64,000 bases of DNA, from assembly GCA_951804985.1 (NCBI GenBank), contig OX638131.1:59116351-59180350 (forward strand), in the 5' to 3' direction. The notes under the pieces were generated by a model. That model was not told the DNA's origin. It did no database searches and saw nothing but the letters and a program-made list of their open reading frames with translations. The translations under genes were made by a program, and so were the position numbers. This DNA comes from Dryomyza anilis (lineage: Eukaryota; Arthropoda; Insecta; Diptera; Dryomyzidae). Shown one piece after another: positions 1 through 11,331 of the stretch; the first letter of the stretch is position 1, and every line of letters starts with the position of its first letter.

Positions 1-325
1 CAAATTTTTATCAATTTTCAACTTTTTTTATTTCCATTGCTACGGCAACTAAATTCAAAATGAGACATAGCCAACATTTAGTTGACTTAACAGATAGTTA
101 TAATAGGTTGTAGCAACCATATGACTCAGTTGTTGCAACACCGCGTATCAGTTCACACAACTAATGAATACAATTGACACAACCAATTTGTTTAGTTGTG
201 GTAGCCAATTTAATTATAAGAAATCGGCCATTTTACCTAACACTAGCGCTCCAACGTGTTGCAAACACGAAGTCAGCGTCACAACAGCGTTCCCGTGATC
301 GAACATTGCCGACGATTCGTTGTGC
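1..325. other. AT-rich intergenic stretch, no gene seen
   Basis: No open frame or repeat boundary that I can support. The apparent open frames that run from here into the next stretch are produced by the 9-bp satellite, which is open in all three forward frames. Confidence 0.6.
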
Positions 326-690
326 TTTATTTATTTATTTTATTTATTTTATTTATTTTATTTATTTTATTTATTTTATTTATTTTATTTATTTTATTTA
401 TTTTATTTATTTTATTTATTTTATTTATTTTATTTATTTTATTTATTTTATTTATTTTATTTATTTTATTTATTTTATTTATTTTATTTATTTTATTTAT
501 TTTATTTATTTTATTTATTTTATTTATTTTATTTATTTTATTTATTTTATTTATTTTATTTATTTTATTTATTTTATTTATTTTATTTATTTTATTTATT
601 TTATTTATTTTATTTATTTTATTTATTTTATTTATTTTATTTATTTTATTTATTTTATTTATTTTATTTATTTTATTTATTTTATTTATT
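326..690. repeat. 9-bp tandem repeat (TTTATTTAT)n
   Basis: About 40 nearly perfect copies of the 9-mer TTTATTTAT. Because the unit is a multiple of three and contains no stop codon on this strand, all three forward frames stay open (FIY, LFI and YLF repeats). The resulting long frames are not genes. The array ends abruptly at a GC-richer segment. Confidence 0.95.
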
Positions 691-753
691 ATTCCGCCCC
701 TAAAATGGGCGGAATGTCAAAAAACAAGAACATTGGAACCGCCCATAAGCAGA

Positions 754-1395
754 CCGAGGTCATAAGTGGTTTTTGAATTAGGCGGTTTCACAAAATAAAA
801 AAAAAAGAAATTGTCACACTATGCAAAAACCAGACCTTAAAAATAAAGTGACCTCAAGCCCACGTGGTACCCCTTAAAACTAAAAATCTGTTTTTTTTTT
901 TTTGTTCAATAGTCAAATTAAGGAAAAGGGAAGTATCAAAAATTCTTGAAATATACAGTAGCATGGACATTTTTATGGATTTTTGTCTTCAAAAAAAAAT
1001 TTAATATGAGTACTGTACACTTAGTTAATCAATGTGATAAAAAAGTCTCCTTGTATCCTAAGTTAAACAGTTTGATTTAAAACGCCACAGTACCAAATTT
1101 TTCGCGACATTTTTTCGAAAAAATAATATTTTTAGTTTAATTTTTTTTTCTAGTCCTAATATTTATTTTTTGTCATACAAATTTGCATGGGATTATTTAC
1201 CTGAATGTAAACGATTTTTAATATTTTATTATTTTCATTTTTCCACTCCCTTTTTCCAGGAATTTGAGTTTGCAAAAACAAACAGGTTTTTCATTTTTAG
1301 TCACTTTTTTTTATTTTTAAGATCCGGTTTCTGCATCGTGACAATTTTTTTGCCGTTTTCCTTCGTTATAATTTAAAAACCACTTATGACCTCGG
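754..1395. mobile_element. Inverted-repeat element, about 640 bp, non-coding
   Basis: A 21-bp segment at 754-774 is the exact reverse complement of 1375-1395 (it includes CCGAGGTCATAAGTGG). The complementarity continues inward in degraded form: a GTGACAATTT block occurs next to the right arm and its complement next to the left arm. No coding frame. It is probably a non-autonomous foldback or MITE, but no target duplication is visible, so the true ends may lie outside these coordinates. Confidence 0.5.
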
Positions 1396-1690
1396 ACGGT
1401 TTTCGATTTTTAGTCGGTTTCAGGGGTCCGAGCGCCTCTCGTTACTCTCCCGCCATTAAAAAATCGTGACAATTTTTTTTTGTGTATTTCGACAGGCCGT
1501 ATAAAGTAAACTTCGGCACTTTTTGAAGACTGTACTGAATAAAAGCTTTCAATATAGAGGTCAAATATATAAATGTAGTATTCCGTTTTAACAAAAGATC
1601 CCGATCTTCGACGCTAACTTTTAACAGTTTTTTTTCGTAGATACACATGTTTATATTGTCTGCAATATCAAACCCGACTTTTAAAAAAAA
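1388..1690. repeat. Dispersed repeat related to 13,240-13,460
   Basis: Contains CGGTTTTCGATTTTTAG followed by GGGTCCGAGCG and a later AGTAAACTTCGGCAC. A similar order (CCGGTTTTTGATTTTT, GGGTCCGAGCGGCGCG, AAGTGAACTTTAGCC) is seen near 13,270-13,430. Strongly diverged; family unknown. Confidence 0.4.
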
Positions 1691-1699
1691 AAGTATTTA

Positions 1700-2136
1700 A
1701 TTGTAAGTAAAAATAAATAAATTTTCGAAAAAATGCTACATAAGCCGTGAAAGCCTTTTGGACATTCGCCTCGCTAATCATAATAGAGACCTTAATATCG
1801 AAATTGAGTGTTGCGTGTTTTTAATAAATTTATCCCCTTCATCGGAAAACTCGATTGGTATATTTTTCCCGTCAGGAGGAGAACAATCCGCAGAGCTTTT
1901 TTTCATCAGGAAACTCGATTAAGCTGACAAGAAGTTCGCCAGCCTTTAGCACAAAATGTCTGAAACCACACCATCTGTTAAGCTGAATTTTTCAATATAA
2001 TTTTTTTTTTGTTATTTCACCATGCTACGAAATTTCATAAAATTCTGAGTTGGTCCCGCCAATCAGTCGGTTTATTTGATATTGAATGATTCGCATTAAA
2101 AATATATTGTTTAGCTTTCGATTAGGCATAAATATG
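1700..2136. other. AT-rich intergenic stretch, no gene seen
   Basis: No supported frame, repeat or signal. Confidence 0.5.
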
Positions 2137-2312
2137 GACCAGCACTGGCATTAGAGTTTGGTAGCGTTGTGCCAGTACAGGTATAACTCTCGCCGAAGTC
2201 ATCATTCCGACTCTAGCACAGTACTGACAAACAACGGGGCCAGTATTGGATGCCAGCATTGGCAAAAATGGCGGCAGTACTGCGCCAACGCTGGCCCAGT
2301 TAATTTCTGCAT
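2137..2312 (-). repeat. Dispersed repeat rich in CCAGTACTGGC-like words
   Basis: GC-rich block of recurring words such as CCAGTATTGG, GCCAGCATTGGC and GGCAGTACTGCG. Read on the minus strand it lines up with 59,464-59,700. Both copies open with GCAGAAATTAAC followed by CTGGGCC, then GCAGTA(C/T)TGCCGCCA, and later share GCCAATGCTGGC and a GTC-containing end. Two interspersed copies in opposite orientation; family not recognised. Confidence 0.6.
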
Positions 2313-2383
2313 ATAATTTTCCAAACTTTTACTATTTCCAAATGGGAATATGAAGTGATAAAACAATTACAAATAACAATTAG

Positions 2384-2389
2384 TTTATT
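2384..2389 (-). terminator. Poly(A) signal AATAAA downstream of the phosphatase exon
   Basis: AATAAA on the minus strand about 42 bases past the stop codon of the PLPP6-like exon. This is the expected position and orientation for its 3' end. Confidence 0.5.
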
Positions 2390-2430
2390 ATAATAAAAAT
2401 ATTTTATATAACTGAATATTTTCAATAATG

Positions 2431-3051
2431 TCATTCAGCACCTCCAGGTACATAATCGTTCGAAATCCATTGCATTATAGTTGTCGCCGTGTTCGAGTTA
2501 ATCCAAAGTAAACTTAATAACAATCCTTCCACTATACCAATAACAGTTCCAACACAAACGTCTAGGACAAAGTGACGTTGTAAAAGTAATCGCGAGATGG
2601 AGACACTACATGCCCAAGCTAATATAGGCGGCCAAAATATTTTGGAAATGGGAAATAAATATAAGAAAAATGTTGCTATATAAAAAGCTCTAGAAGAGTG
2701 ACCGGAAGGAAAACTGAACTTATCAGGTCCCAATGCAAGCATATCATTTGATTTTATGGGACGACGTCTTCTACAAGCTGCTTTTATTATGGCAACAATA
2801 ATAATATCTATAATAAGTCCGAACAGCATGTTCATTTGCATTTCGTATAAATCTTTGTTATCTAAAAGCCATATAAACGCCATCCATACTGATAGCCACG
2901 TGACTCCGTGGCAAGAAATCTCCAAAATTTTACAATGAGTCTGTAGAGCTCTTATCGGAACACTTTTCAACAAAAATGCGACAAGTTTTTTTGTGAGCCT
3001 TGTGTCATAATCTAAAATGGTGCGAAGATATGTGTTTGTTGTTTTTTTCTC
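2431..3051 (-). CDS. PLPP6-like PAP2 phosphatase, 3' exon (partial)
   Basis: This is the last coding exon, 206 residues, of a PAP2-superfamily lipid phosphatase. It most resembles PLPP6 (polyisoprenoid/presqualene diphosphate phosphatase), an ER multipass membrane enzyme. All three catalytic motifs are visible in exon numbering: K-x6-RP at residues 90-98 (KAACRRRRP), PSGH at 115-118, and SR-x5-H-x3-D at 153-164. The phosphate-binding and nucleophile histidines are therefore intact. Four or five hydrophobic stretches fit the fold. The reading frame continues upstream of any in-exon start to a stop/acceptor at 3,052-3,054, where a T-rich tract ends in TAG followed by GAG. I infer a 3' splice site there. 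The exon's N-terminal LDYDTRLTKKL resembles the region before the first membrane helix in PLPP6. The 5' exon with the start codon was not located. A Harbinger-like MITE lies just upstream, probably in the intron. The family call is strong; the exact orthologue is less certain. Confidence 0.88.
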   Translation of the reverse strand, partial: EKKTTNTYLRTILDYDTRLTKKLVAFLLKSVPIRALQTHCKILEISCHGVTWLSVWMAFIWLLDNKDLYEMQMNMLFGLIIDIIIVAIIKAACRRRRPIKSNDMLALGPDKFSFPSGHSSRAFYIATFFLYLFPISKIFWPPILAWACSVSISRLLLQRHFVLDVCVGTVIGIVEGLLLSLLWINSNTATTIMQWISNDYVPGGAE

Positions 3052-3126
3052 CTAAAAAAAAAAAATATATTAATATTATTGTGTATGTTGTAGCATGGTT
3101 GGAGTATATACAGGTTATTTCATTTA

Positions 3127-3234
3127 GGGCCGTTTTCACAATATCCAGTTAAGTGTTTCAATTCCATATATTCTATGGGTAACTCTAAGTTAAAATGGCA
3201 GTTAGTGCTTAACCGAAGATGGTGAAAACGGCCC
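3127..3234. mobile_element. Short Harbinger-type MITE (about 108 bp)
   Basis: Terminal inverted repeat GGGCCGTTTTCAC (3,127-3,139) against GTGAAAACGGCCC (3,222-3,234), flanked on both sides by TTA. GGGCC-type ends with a TTA target duplication are the hallmark of PIF/Harbinger (Tourist-like) MITEs. Non-coding. It sits upstream of the phosphatase 3' exon on that gene's strand, so probably inside an intron. Confidence 0.7.
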
Positions 3235-3239
3235 TTAGA

Positions 3240-3629
3240 GAGATAGTTGGCATACAGAATGCTGAGAATGTCAAGAAGAAACATATTAAAAATAAAATAA
3301 TTGTCATTCTAAAATTTATTTTAAGGTTATGTTTTCGCACTTAATTTTTACTATTTTATCAAAATTCCACTTCACAAATTAACTGTTGTTCATTTTGAAT
3401 TCAAATAAATTTTTTAACTTTTGTATATGTTGACATTTGTTGATTTTAAAATTTTCAGTTTTTGTGAACTTGTAAACAATGCATTGATGTTGTTTTAAAT
3501 TTTGCGTAAACAAATGTTGGCTTTCAAACAGTTTTCAAAAATGGCGCATTCATTTTGAAAGATGACTTAACCTGTATTTACTTCAATCATGTGTTGTAGT
3601 ATTAAAACACTGTGAGACAGTATTTTGCA
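3240..3629. other. AT-rich stretch, possible phosphatase intron, no exon identified
   Basis: If the acceptor at 3,052 is correct, part of this stretch should be intron and a first exon should lie here or further upstream. I see no convincing start codon plus donor site. Confidence 0.35.
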
Positions 3630-4894
3630 CATATGGGCATTTCCAGAAAAACGTCAACCACGACCGAAAAATTCAAAATGCTCAAATCTTTGAAACAACA
3701 ATAGATTTGGAATCCTTAAATATGTAAAAAGAAATTTCTATTCCGTTAACGGTAACGTATAAAAAATACTCATTAAGTTACGTTACTATGCAATATGTAA
3801 ATATACCCATTTTTATGTATTTTAAGTAACCAAATTAATTAACTTTAAAGACATACAGATACAAAATATTATTTTATGTTTTTTCTGGTAACATTAATAA
3901 TTATTTCTACAGCTTAAAAATAAAGATCCAAATTAAAATAACGGAAAATTTTCGGTTTTTGTTTAAGGGTTTTCGATTTTTGTATAAGGGTTTTCGATGT
4001 CCAGTCAGGAACCAAAAAGATACATTTATTACCATAGTAAACTGAAACAATTTTTTAAAGAGTTGAACCCACTGTTTCTAAAGCAGAATTTCCTCGGCAT
4101 TTCCAAAAATGTAAAAATATTTTTCTAGTAATTCTAGAAAATTTTTGAAAGCTAGTTGAAATCTGTCCCGTCCGGATCTTTGAATTCCAAAAATATATAA
4201 AAAAAATCTGGAAACTTGAATAGTACATCATTTTCATTTCGTAATAATGATTTTAAATATTGTAGTATACAAAATTATTTTTAGCAAAAAAACGTAGTGC
4301 AAATTTCCATAGAACGTCCGGAATTATTCTGCGATTTATTACGAAATAACTGTAATTTTTAGGAACAAAGTGTACATAAACAAAAATAAAGTAAATTGTC
4401 TCAGCTATGTTCAGAGATAATACAAAAAAATATATATTGTATGAAAAAAGTATATTAGTATATTTCGTACTGATACGAAATTCTTTATCCCGTCCGGAAT
4501 TTTTCTGTGAGTTATTATGAAAAAAGTATAAAATTTAGGAACAAAGTAAAAATATGCAAAAAAAAAGCACATGATTTCAACTATTTTTTAAAATATTTCA
4601 AAAAAATCATTTGTACGCAAAATTCTCTGACTTTTTGTAATATCCACATGAACCTCAATATTTACTTCCGTTTTTGTCCGTTTTACTTCCGTTTACTTCT
4701 GTTTCTGTCCGGAACGCCCACCTTTTTATTTATATCTTTTGATCTACCGTATAGAATTCTATAATTCAGATGTTTAGTTCTATTTAAATACTATATACAG
4801 AAAAAAATAAAGTAAATTCATTAATTTTCCTTCGAGATATTAAATTTTTAACCTTATGAATGTCCCGTCTGGAACCCCAGGAAATGCCCATATG
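3630..4894. mobile_element. TA-flanked inverted-repeat element with internal repeats (about 1.26 kb)
   Basis: CATATGGGCATTTCC at 3,630-3,644 is the exact reverse complement of 4,880-4,894. The ends can be read as TA target duplications flanking TGGGCATTTCC termini. Inside, a motif around CCGTCCGGAATT recurs: near 4,168, 4,315, 4,493, 4,708 and, diverged, 4,864. Two neighbouring units also share a following AGGAACAAAGT block. No coding capacity. Non-autonomous DNA element; superfamily unclear. Confidence 0.65.
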
Positions 4895-4984
4895 AAAAAG
4901 TTCACATGTACGTGAAACTACACTAAAAAAATAATGCTGTATTAACAAGAACAGCCTGGAAATTTTTATTTTTGATTTTAAATA

Positions 4985-5062
4985 TTTAGTGTATTCACAG
5001 TTTCATGGTATTGGTACGACATTGTACGTATGGCAATAGAACTGTGAGCACCACTGATTCTT
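4985..5062 (+). repeat. Small palindromic repeat, second copy at 45,178-45,245
   Basis: Begins GTATTCACAGT and ends AACTGTGAGCACCAC, with GGTATTGGTAC in the middle. The reverse complement of this order is found at 45,178-45,245. A very short MITE is plausible. Confidence 0.45.
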
Positions 5063-5219
5063 ATAAAATTATAAAATTGTGATTCTTATAAAATTAGGAA
5101 AAACTATAAAAACTATAAACATATTTTTCTTGTCAAACCAGATAGTATACATTTTTAATAGAGATTCCTTCCGAGTTTGCTGGCGCCGCTGCCGAAAACA
5201 TTGGTTATGTTGTTTAAGA

Positions 5220-5400
5220 CTGGCTTTAAACGAATTGACTAGTATTGCGTGAATGAAACAACGATTGGGAGAAATTGATAAACATTTTTACTTTCGAGCA
5301 TAATATATTTGTCTCCTTTTATTCCAACTTGCTAGATCCTTTATAAGCATGAAAAAAAAAATCAAGTGTCATGACAGCATTACACGCGATCTACACCAGC
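5220..5400 (+). repeat. Dispersed repeat; uninterrupted relative of the 26.8/27.85 kb flanks
   Basis: This stretch (GAATTGACTAGTATTGCGTG ... TTTTACTTTCGAGCATAATATATTTGTCTCC ...) matches 26,830-26,899 joined to 27,850-27,945. The MITE at 26,900-27,847 is absent here, so this copy serves as its empty-site comparison. Confidence 0.6.
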
Positions 5401-6240
5401 CATCCCCCATGACTTAATATATGACAAGCTTGCATGATGAATCGTGGAGACTACAAATGGCTAGTCATAATCTCTTACTAGACATAGATGACAAGATTTA
5501 TGCTTAAAACACATTCGAAGCGACAACGACATGCTACACTTGTCAAAATAGAAAACATGAAGTTATATGGATACGAATATTTTGGCTACGGCACAACTAC
5601 ATGACGACAACTGTCGCTAATATAGATTTAATTCTAATTTGACAGGCGACCACCGATATTTTTATTAGTTTTGAGATTTGTTTGTGCTTTTTTTGTGTTA
5701 TTTATGGTGATAAATAATTAAAATAAATAAATTTAAGAATTAATTTATATAATCAATGGTGTTTAATCGATATAACATTTAAAATCAAGTGAGAAAAGGA
5801 TTGTCGTTGTCGCGTTGAATAAAATCAAATAGCTCACAACACAACTTCATTTGTAGAGAAGAACTAGTTGTCGTCGTGTGGTCGTGTCGCGGTTTATGTG
5901 TTCAAAGCATTATGTTTTGCTCTCTATGACTACGTTTATGCCGTATAAATTTAGACGAAGCTAACGCTTAGCCCGAGTTAAAAATGCGGCATATATACAT
6001 TCGTATAACTTAACACGCTTCAGTTGGCGAAACGTATCGTATTAAAATCTGAGAACAGTTCAATTTTCAGTATGACAACGCCTCTGACGTCATTTTGAAA
6101 ATACCAGTGTTTAAATTGCTGCCAACACAATAGCAAAAGCAAAGAAAATATGACTTTTCTGTGCTGTCACAATTTTCACATTTTCAAAAATTGCTGCTGC
6201 TGTTAATGCGACTATTTCAAACACAACAGCAGCAGCAGTA
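5400..6240. other. Intergenic, no gene seen
   Basis: Mixed sequence with CAG/CTG trinucleotide clusters near 6,190-6,240. No supported coding frame. Confidence 0.5.
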
Positions 6241-6697
6241 GCCAGTAGCACATTTCTGAAAACTAAAACTATGAGAGTCACCAGTAATAATTCAAATTTA
6301 AAAAATGACTACTGCTGCTGTTGGTGCTATTTAATTTTCACATTGTTACGACGGCTGTTGATGTTCGGATTTTGTGTGTGGCAGTGGCAGTCAAACACAA
6401 CTACCGATAGTCGTTGTTCGGTTGTTGCAAAATAGCCGACATTCGTTGTGCGGGTTTTTGCAATCAACCATTAGCCGGTCATTGTTCGGTTGCTGCGAAT
6501 TACTGTCGTTGTTCATATTTAGAACCGACAGCAATGTTTCGTGAATTGTTCTACGCGGCTGCGTAAGAAATATAGCAACAACACGCATGAACACATGAAA
6601 CCATCAGTTTCTGTTGTTGTCATGTGTACTTGCCATGTAATAACATGATCGAATCGACGCTGCAGCGCGCCGCGTGCGTATTCAGTGTAGCTTAGTG

Positions 6698-7240
6698 GCA
6701 ATAAATATATATTTTTTATACCCTACACCAAGAGTGAAAGGGTATATTCAGTTTGGTACGCCGTTTGTAACACCCAGAAGGAAGCATCTCCGGTATGGAA
6801 AAGTATATATATTCTTGATCAGCATGACCTCCTGGGTCGATTTAGCGATGCCTGTCTGTCTGTCTGTCCGTCCGTCTGTCTGTCCGTCTGTCTGTTGAAA
6901 TCCCTACTACTTTTAAAATTGAAGAGATAGATAAATGAAACTTATAACTTAGATTACTAATATACCTACGCTGTATGTGAATTGGCGAGATCGGTCCATT
7001 GTGACCTATGATCCGACCACTTATGTTCAAATACCTAATATAAAATGTAAATATAAAGATATATCACTTATATATCACTTTGAATGGTAACCACACATAT
7101 GTGTAGGGTATTTATAGTCGGCTTAGACCGACTATAATTTTGATAATCCTAACTATCATAATTACACCTACTTTAAAATATCCCATGTGATCTAACCTTC
7201 CCAACTGGTTTAATGTTGTATTTATTTAAAATTTAAATTT
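6698..7240 (+). mobile_element. mini-me-like repeat element with (GTCY)n tract
   Basis: Contains TTCTTGATCAGCATGAC, then GGGTCGATTTAGCGATG, followed by a run of TGTC/CGTC tetramers (6,851-6,895). It ends near 7,140 with an AGTCGGCTTAGACCGACT hairpin. This order is that of the dipteran mini-me elements, known as seeders of GTCY microsatellites. Its limits come from comparison with the other foldback arm, where the sequence around 6,697 joins directly to that at 7,241. Confidence 0.7.
6851..6895 (+). repeat. (GTCT/GTCC)n tetranucleotide tract
   Basis: Eleven or so GTCY tetramers inside the mini-me-like element. The open frames across it are artefacts of the repeat. Confidence 0.9.
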
Positions 7241-7941
7241 GTATGTTTAGATACTAAATGCATTAAATACTATGAAACAGTAAATAATAATAAAATTCGA
7301 ATAAAAAACGATAAATAACATTTCACTAAAAAAATAAATTGTTCACTAATAATATAATTTTTTTTATTAAAAATTAAAATTTTCACCGAAAATTCTAGTT
7401 TTCACTAAAATTATAATTGTCAGTGAAAATCCAATTTTGCACTTAAAATTCAAAATTTTCAATTAAAATTTAATTTTAACTAAAATAATATTTTTTCAAT
7501 TAAAATTCTATTTTGCACTAAAAAAAAAATCAAATTTTCACTAAAAAAGCATTTACTAAAAATTCGATTTATAACTAAAAACTTAATTTTCCATTAAAAA
7601 TTAAATTTTTAACTAATAAAAATCAATTTTTTACTTTGTTAATAAAAATCAATTTTTTACTTTGTTAATAAAAATTCACTTTTAAAAAAAAAAAATAATA
7701 TTTTACTAAACATTCAAAAAAAAATAATAACTAAATAACACAAAAAAAAACACCCAATAAGGGATAACATTCCGGGAAATTTAAATCTAAATTTAAAGAA
7801 AAAATTTAAATTTAAAGTGTTTAATTATTTCAGATTGGTTTTAATGTACTCATGTATATTGCTTATTTTTTTTAAAATTACAAATATATTAAAATGTTAT
7901 CATTTTAAGAAAAAATTAATTTCTTTTTGATAACATTTATA

Positions 7942-9861
7942 TTTTTTTTTTTTTTTTTTTTTTACAAATTAACCAACGCTCAGGGGATGCCCCCTATTCG
8001 TGCAATGCACAGTGTTGATCGTAAGGAAGGATTATAGGTTAAAGGGAGGAGGAAAGATGGAGTAGTGTCGGTGGATGTTTGCTTTAAATTTCCCAATATT
8101 AAAAATGTCGGGAAAAACAGAAGCAGGGAGATTGTTCCACAAACGTATCGTGCGACTGAAGAACGAATTATCTCTGTAATGCGTGGTTCTGTTGAGAACC
8201 GAGTGAACTACGAAGGGGTGGGCTTGGTTCGATGCCCGAGTAGAACGAGAGAATACACGACCTGGTGGAATCAGGCCATATATTTCCCTCGAACACTTTC
8301 CATTGTAATACCTATAAAACGGTCCTTCGGTGCTCAAGAGAACCAATAGAGGATGAAATATTTTCATCCCCTATTAAATATATTGCACGTTGTTGGATTC
8401 GATCCAGGAACTCCAAGGAAGATTTTGAAGCCCCTGCCCATATGTGCGAATTGTATTCCATCTTAGGCCGAATATAGGTGGTGTAGACAATGCGCAAGAC
8501 AGCGGGAGTAAAGTATGTCTTACACCGTTTCAAAAAACCGAGGCACTTGGCCGCTTCTTTCGACACATCAAATATGTGATCATTCCAACGGAGGTCACAT
8601 TGAATTGATATGCCCAGAACGTCAAGAGCAGCTGACTGCGCAATATCCACAGAGTCCATATTGAGGGGAGGGACGGGTGAATCCATTCTTTTGTGAGATA
8701 ACAGGCAACATTGGGTCTTGCTAGCATTAAAATCAACTCTATTTGCAAGACCCCACTCGGAGATTGTTTTAAGGTCATTATTGAGTGTATCATTCATTGT
8801 GCGCCTTTTACACTCAATCTCCAATGAGTTTGGGCGCTTGTTGAACGAATATGAGTGACAAATGTTACTGTCATCTGCAAAGGAATGGATTGGGTTCTGG
8901 GTCGATGACAGAAGGTCATTGATAAAAACCAGAAATAGGGACGGGGATAGGACAGAACCCTGCGGGACTCCAGAATTGATGGAATGTTGTTCTGAGAAAA
9001 CACCATCCATCGCTACTCGTAAAAGAATTACCGACACCATATGCAATAAGTTTTGATACCAGGGCTTCATGCCACACTCGATCAAAAGCCTTGGAAATAT
9101 CAAGAGCAACCACCTTACTCTCCCCGAAAAGATGAATAAAATTATTCCACTTTTCGGAGAGGACCGCCATCAAGTCACCGGTGGATCTGGTCCTACGGAA
9201 ACCATATTGCCGGTCACTAACTAATTCGTTTCGCTCCAGATAGTTCACAAGGTGGAAGTTTATTACGCTTTCCATTATCTTGGATAGCGCAGAGCATATT
9301 GCAATGGGTCGGTAATTAGCAGGGTTCGTAGCCTCACCCTTTTTCGGAACTGGCTGGACATTGGCAACCTTCCAACAAGATGGAAAAACTCCTGTCGTGT
9401 AGGAGATGTTGAAAAGGTTACGCAATGGACAAGCCAGCGTTGACGCACACTTCTTCAACACATGGGCAGATATGCCATCTGGCCCGGAGGCTTTGTTAAT
9501 ATTGAGATTTGCTAAAACCTTTTTAACTGCCCGAGTTCGAAAATGTATCTCCGGAATTGCAGAAGAAACAAATTCAACGACGGGCAATGGTTGATTGCTA
9601 TCTGGGAGCGTTGAATTATTTGCAAATAATTCTGCCAAGAGATTAGCTTTATCAACCGGATCAGTGAAGGTCTGGCCATTCATAACAAGGGTTGGAGTAG
9701 ACGATGTCGTCTGATTCTTCACCCTTTTAACAAATGACCAGAAATTTTTACTACCTCTATGGTAGAGAAGGACCTTTTTGCGCGCGTTTTGTTCGTGTAT
9801 AAACTTTTCACGCGCGATCACGGCATTACAGCGATTTCTAGCCTGAATGCGAAGTCTTTAT
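7942..9861 (-). pseudogene. 5'-truncated CR1/jockey-like LINE, broken ORF2
   Basis: This is a minus-strand copy of the element that is intact at 19,964-23,492. It begins with a poly(A) tail (poly-T at 7,942-7,963) and the same 3'UTR. It covers the reverse transcriptase and C-terminal region and stops near 9,861, where homology with the full copy ends (about 21,525 there), so the endonuclease is missing. The FADD catalytic box is present. Frame breaks near 8,320 and near 9,020-9,110 separate the C-terminal, middle and N-terminal RT segments. It lies in the unpaired loop of the foldback element. 5' truncation is typical of target-primed reverse transcription. It cannot encode a working enzyme. 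Confidence 0.9.
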
Positions 9862-10497
9862 TATTTTGTAAAAGTTTTTGGGACATACAATTTGCATCTA
9901 AATTGATGAAAATCTCAAACAAACTTTTGCCCTATTTTATTTAAGAAATTATTCAAGATGGAAGGAATGAAAGTACGGTGAGAGTACGCTGTAACAAAGT
10001 AAAACCAAATCAGAAATAAATTTAACTCATTGTTTTGTAAAAGAAATATACATAATGTATTTTGTCAAAAAATATTATTTTAGTTAAAATTGAATTTCAA
10101 TTGAAAATTTGAATTTTAAGTGCAAAATTGGATTTTCACGGACAATTATAATTTTTGTGAAAACTAGAATTTTCGGTGAAAATTTCAATTTTTAATAAAA
10201 AAATTATATTATAAGTGAACAATTTATTTATTAGTGAAATAACATATTTTATTCGTATTTTATTATTATTTACTGTTTCATAGTGTATAATGCATTTAGT
10301 ATCTAAACATCTAAACACTAAGCGACACTGAATACGCACGCGGCGCGCTGCAGCGTCGACTCGATCATGTTATTACATGGCAAGCACACATGACAACAAC
10401 AGAAACTGATAGTTTCATGTGTTCATGCGTGTTGTTGCTATAGTCTTACGCAGGCGCGTAGAACAATTCACGAACCATTGCTGTCGGTTCTAAATAT

Positions 10498-11331
10498 CAG
10501 AGTTGTTAAAGAATGCATTCTTTTGGGAATACATTCATCTAAAAAATTGAAAAGAATGGGAATTCAAAATGAATGCATTCATTTTTGTCAAAAGAATGGG
10601 AATTCAAACGCTTGAATTCCCAATCAGATGGCCTTCAAAATGAATGCATTCATTAAAGAATGCATTCATTTCAGTCTGAATTCTTTTTTGGCAAAAAAGA
10701 ATTCAAAAAACAATGCATGCATTCATTTTTTGGCATTCATTTGTTTTTGTAATTTGTCAGAAAAATAAGGGTTACAATATTAAAGTCGTAAAATCCCGCA
10801 TTTTCCGGAATTTTTTTGTTATTGACATTTTAATGAAAATATATCATTGCTATTGGAAAATTATAATAGTATATTTTATTAAAATCTGCGTTTTCAGAAA
10901 TATGTGAACAATTACAATGAATTGGACAACTTTGTGGCAAACATTTTCGGGAATTATGGGATCGTGGGACTAGAAGCTCTTATTTGTCAGCGACACACAT
11001 CCGGCAAATTTCGTGAAACTCAAATTTCGTATTTTGAAGCAGCGCAGCGTCAACAGTGTTGATGTTGCGCATTTTTGTTTAGTAGCGAAGTACTAAAAAG
11101 AAAGTACTTAATAATACTAATTATGTATATAATGGCATTTAATAAACAATTTAAATAAATAAATTTATTTATTGTATTTATTAATCTAAAATTGTGCGTA
11201 CGTATAGTGCTTTGAAAAATAATACAAAATTGTCAAATTAAATTACATGTCAACTGTTTTTTTTTTTTTTTTTTGAAATCCCATTCATTTGAGTACAAAA
11301 GAATTAAAGAAAGCATTCTTTAACAACTCTG
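10498..11331. mobile_element. hAT-type MITE (834 bp) with 8-bp target duplication
   Basis: Ends CAGAGTTGTTAAAGAATGC (10,498-10,516) and its exact complement (11,313-11,331). Flanks are CTAAATAT on the left and CTAAATAC on the right. The opposite foldback arm (6,515-6,522, ATATTTAG) shows the uninterrupted site with a single copy. An 8-bp duplication and CAG-starting ends are diagnostic of hAT. The inside is non-coding, with repeated GAATGCATTCATTTT words. Confidence 0.88.

Noticed and set aside
174..776. Three long overlapping forward frames rich in FIY/LFI/YLF
   Set aside because: Produced by the 9-bp satellite; a stop-free unit whose length is a multiple of three opens all three frames.
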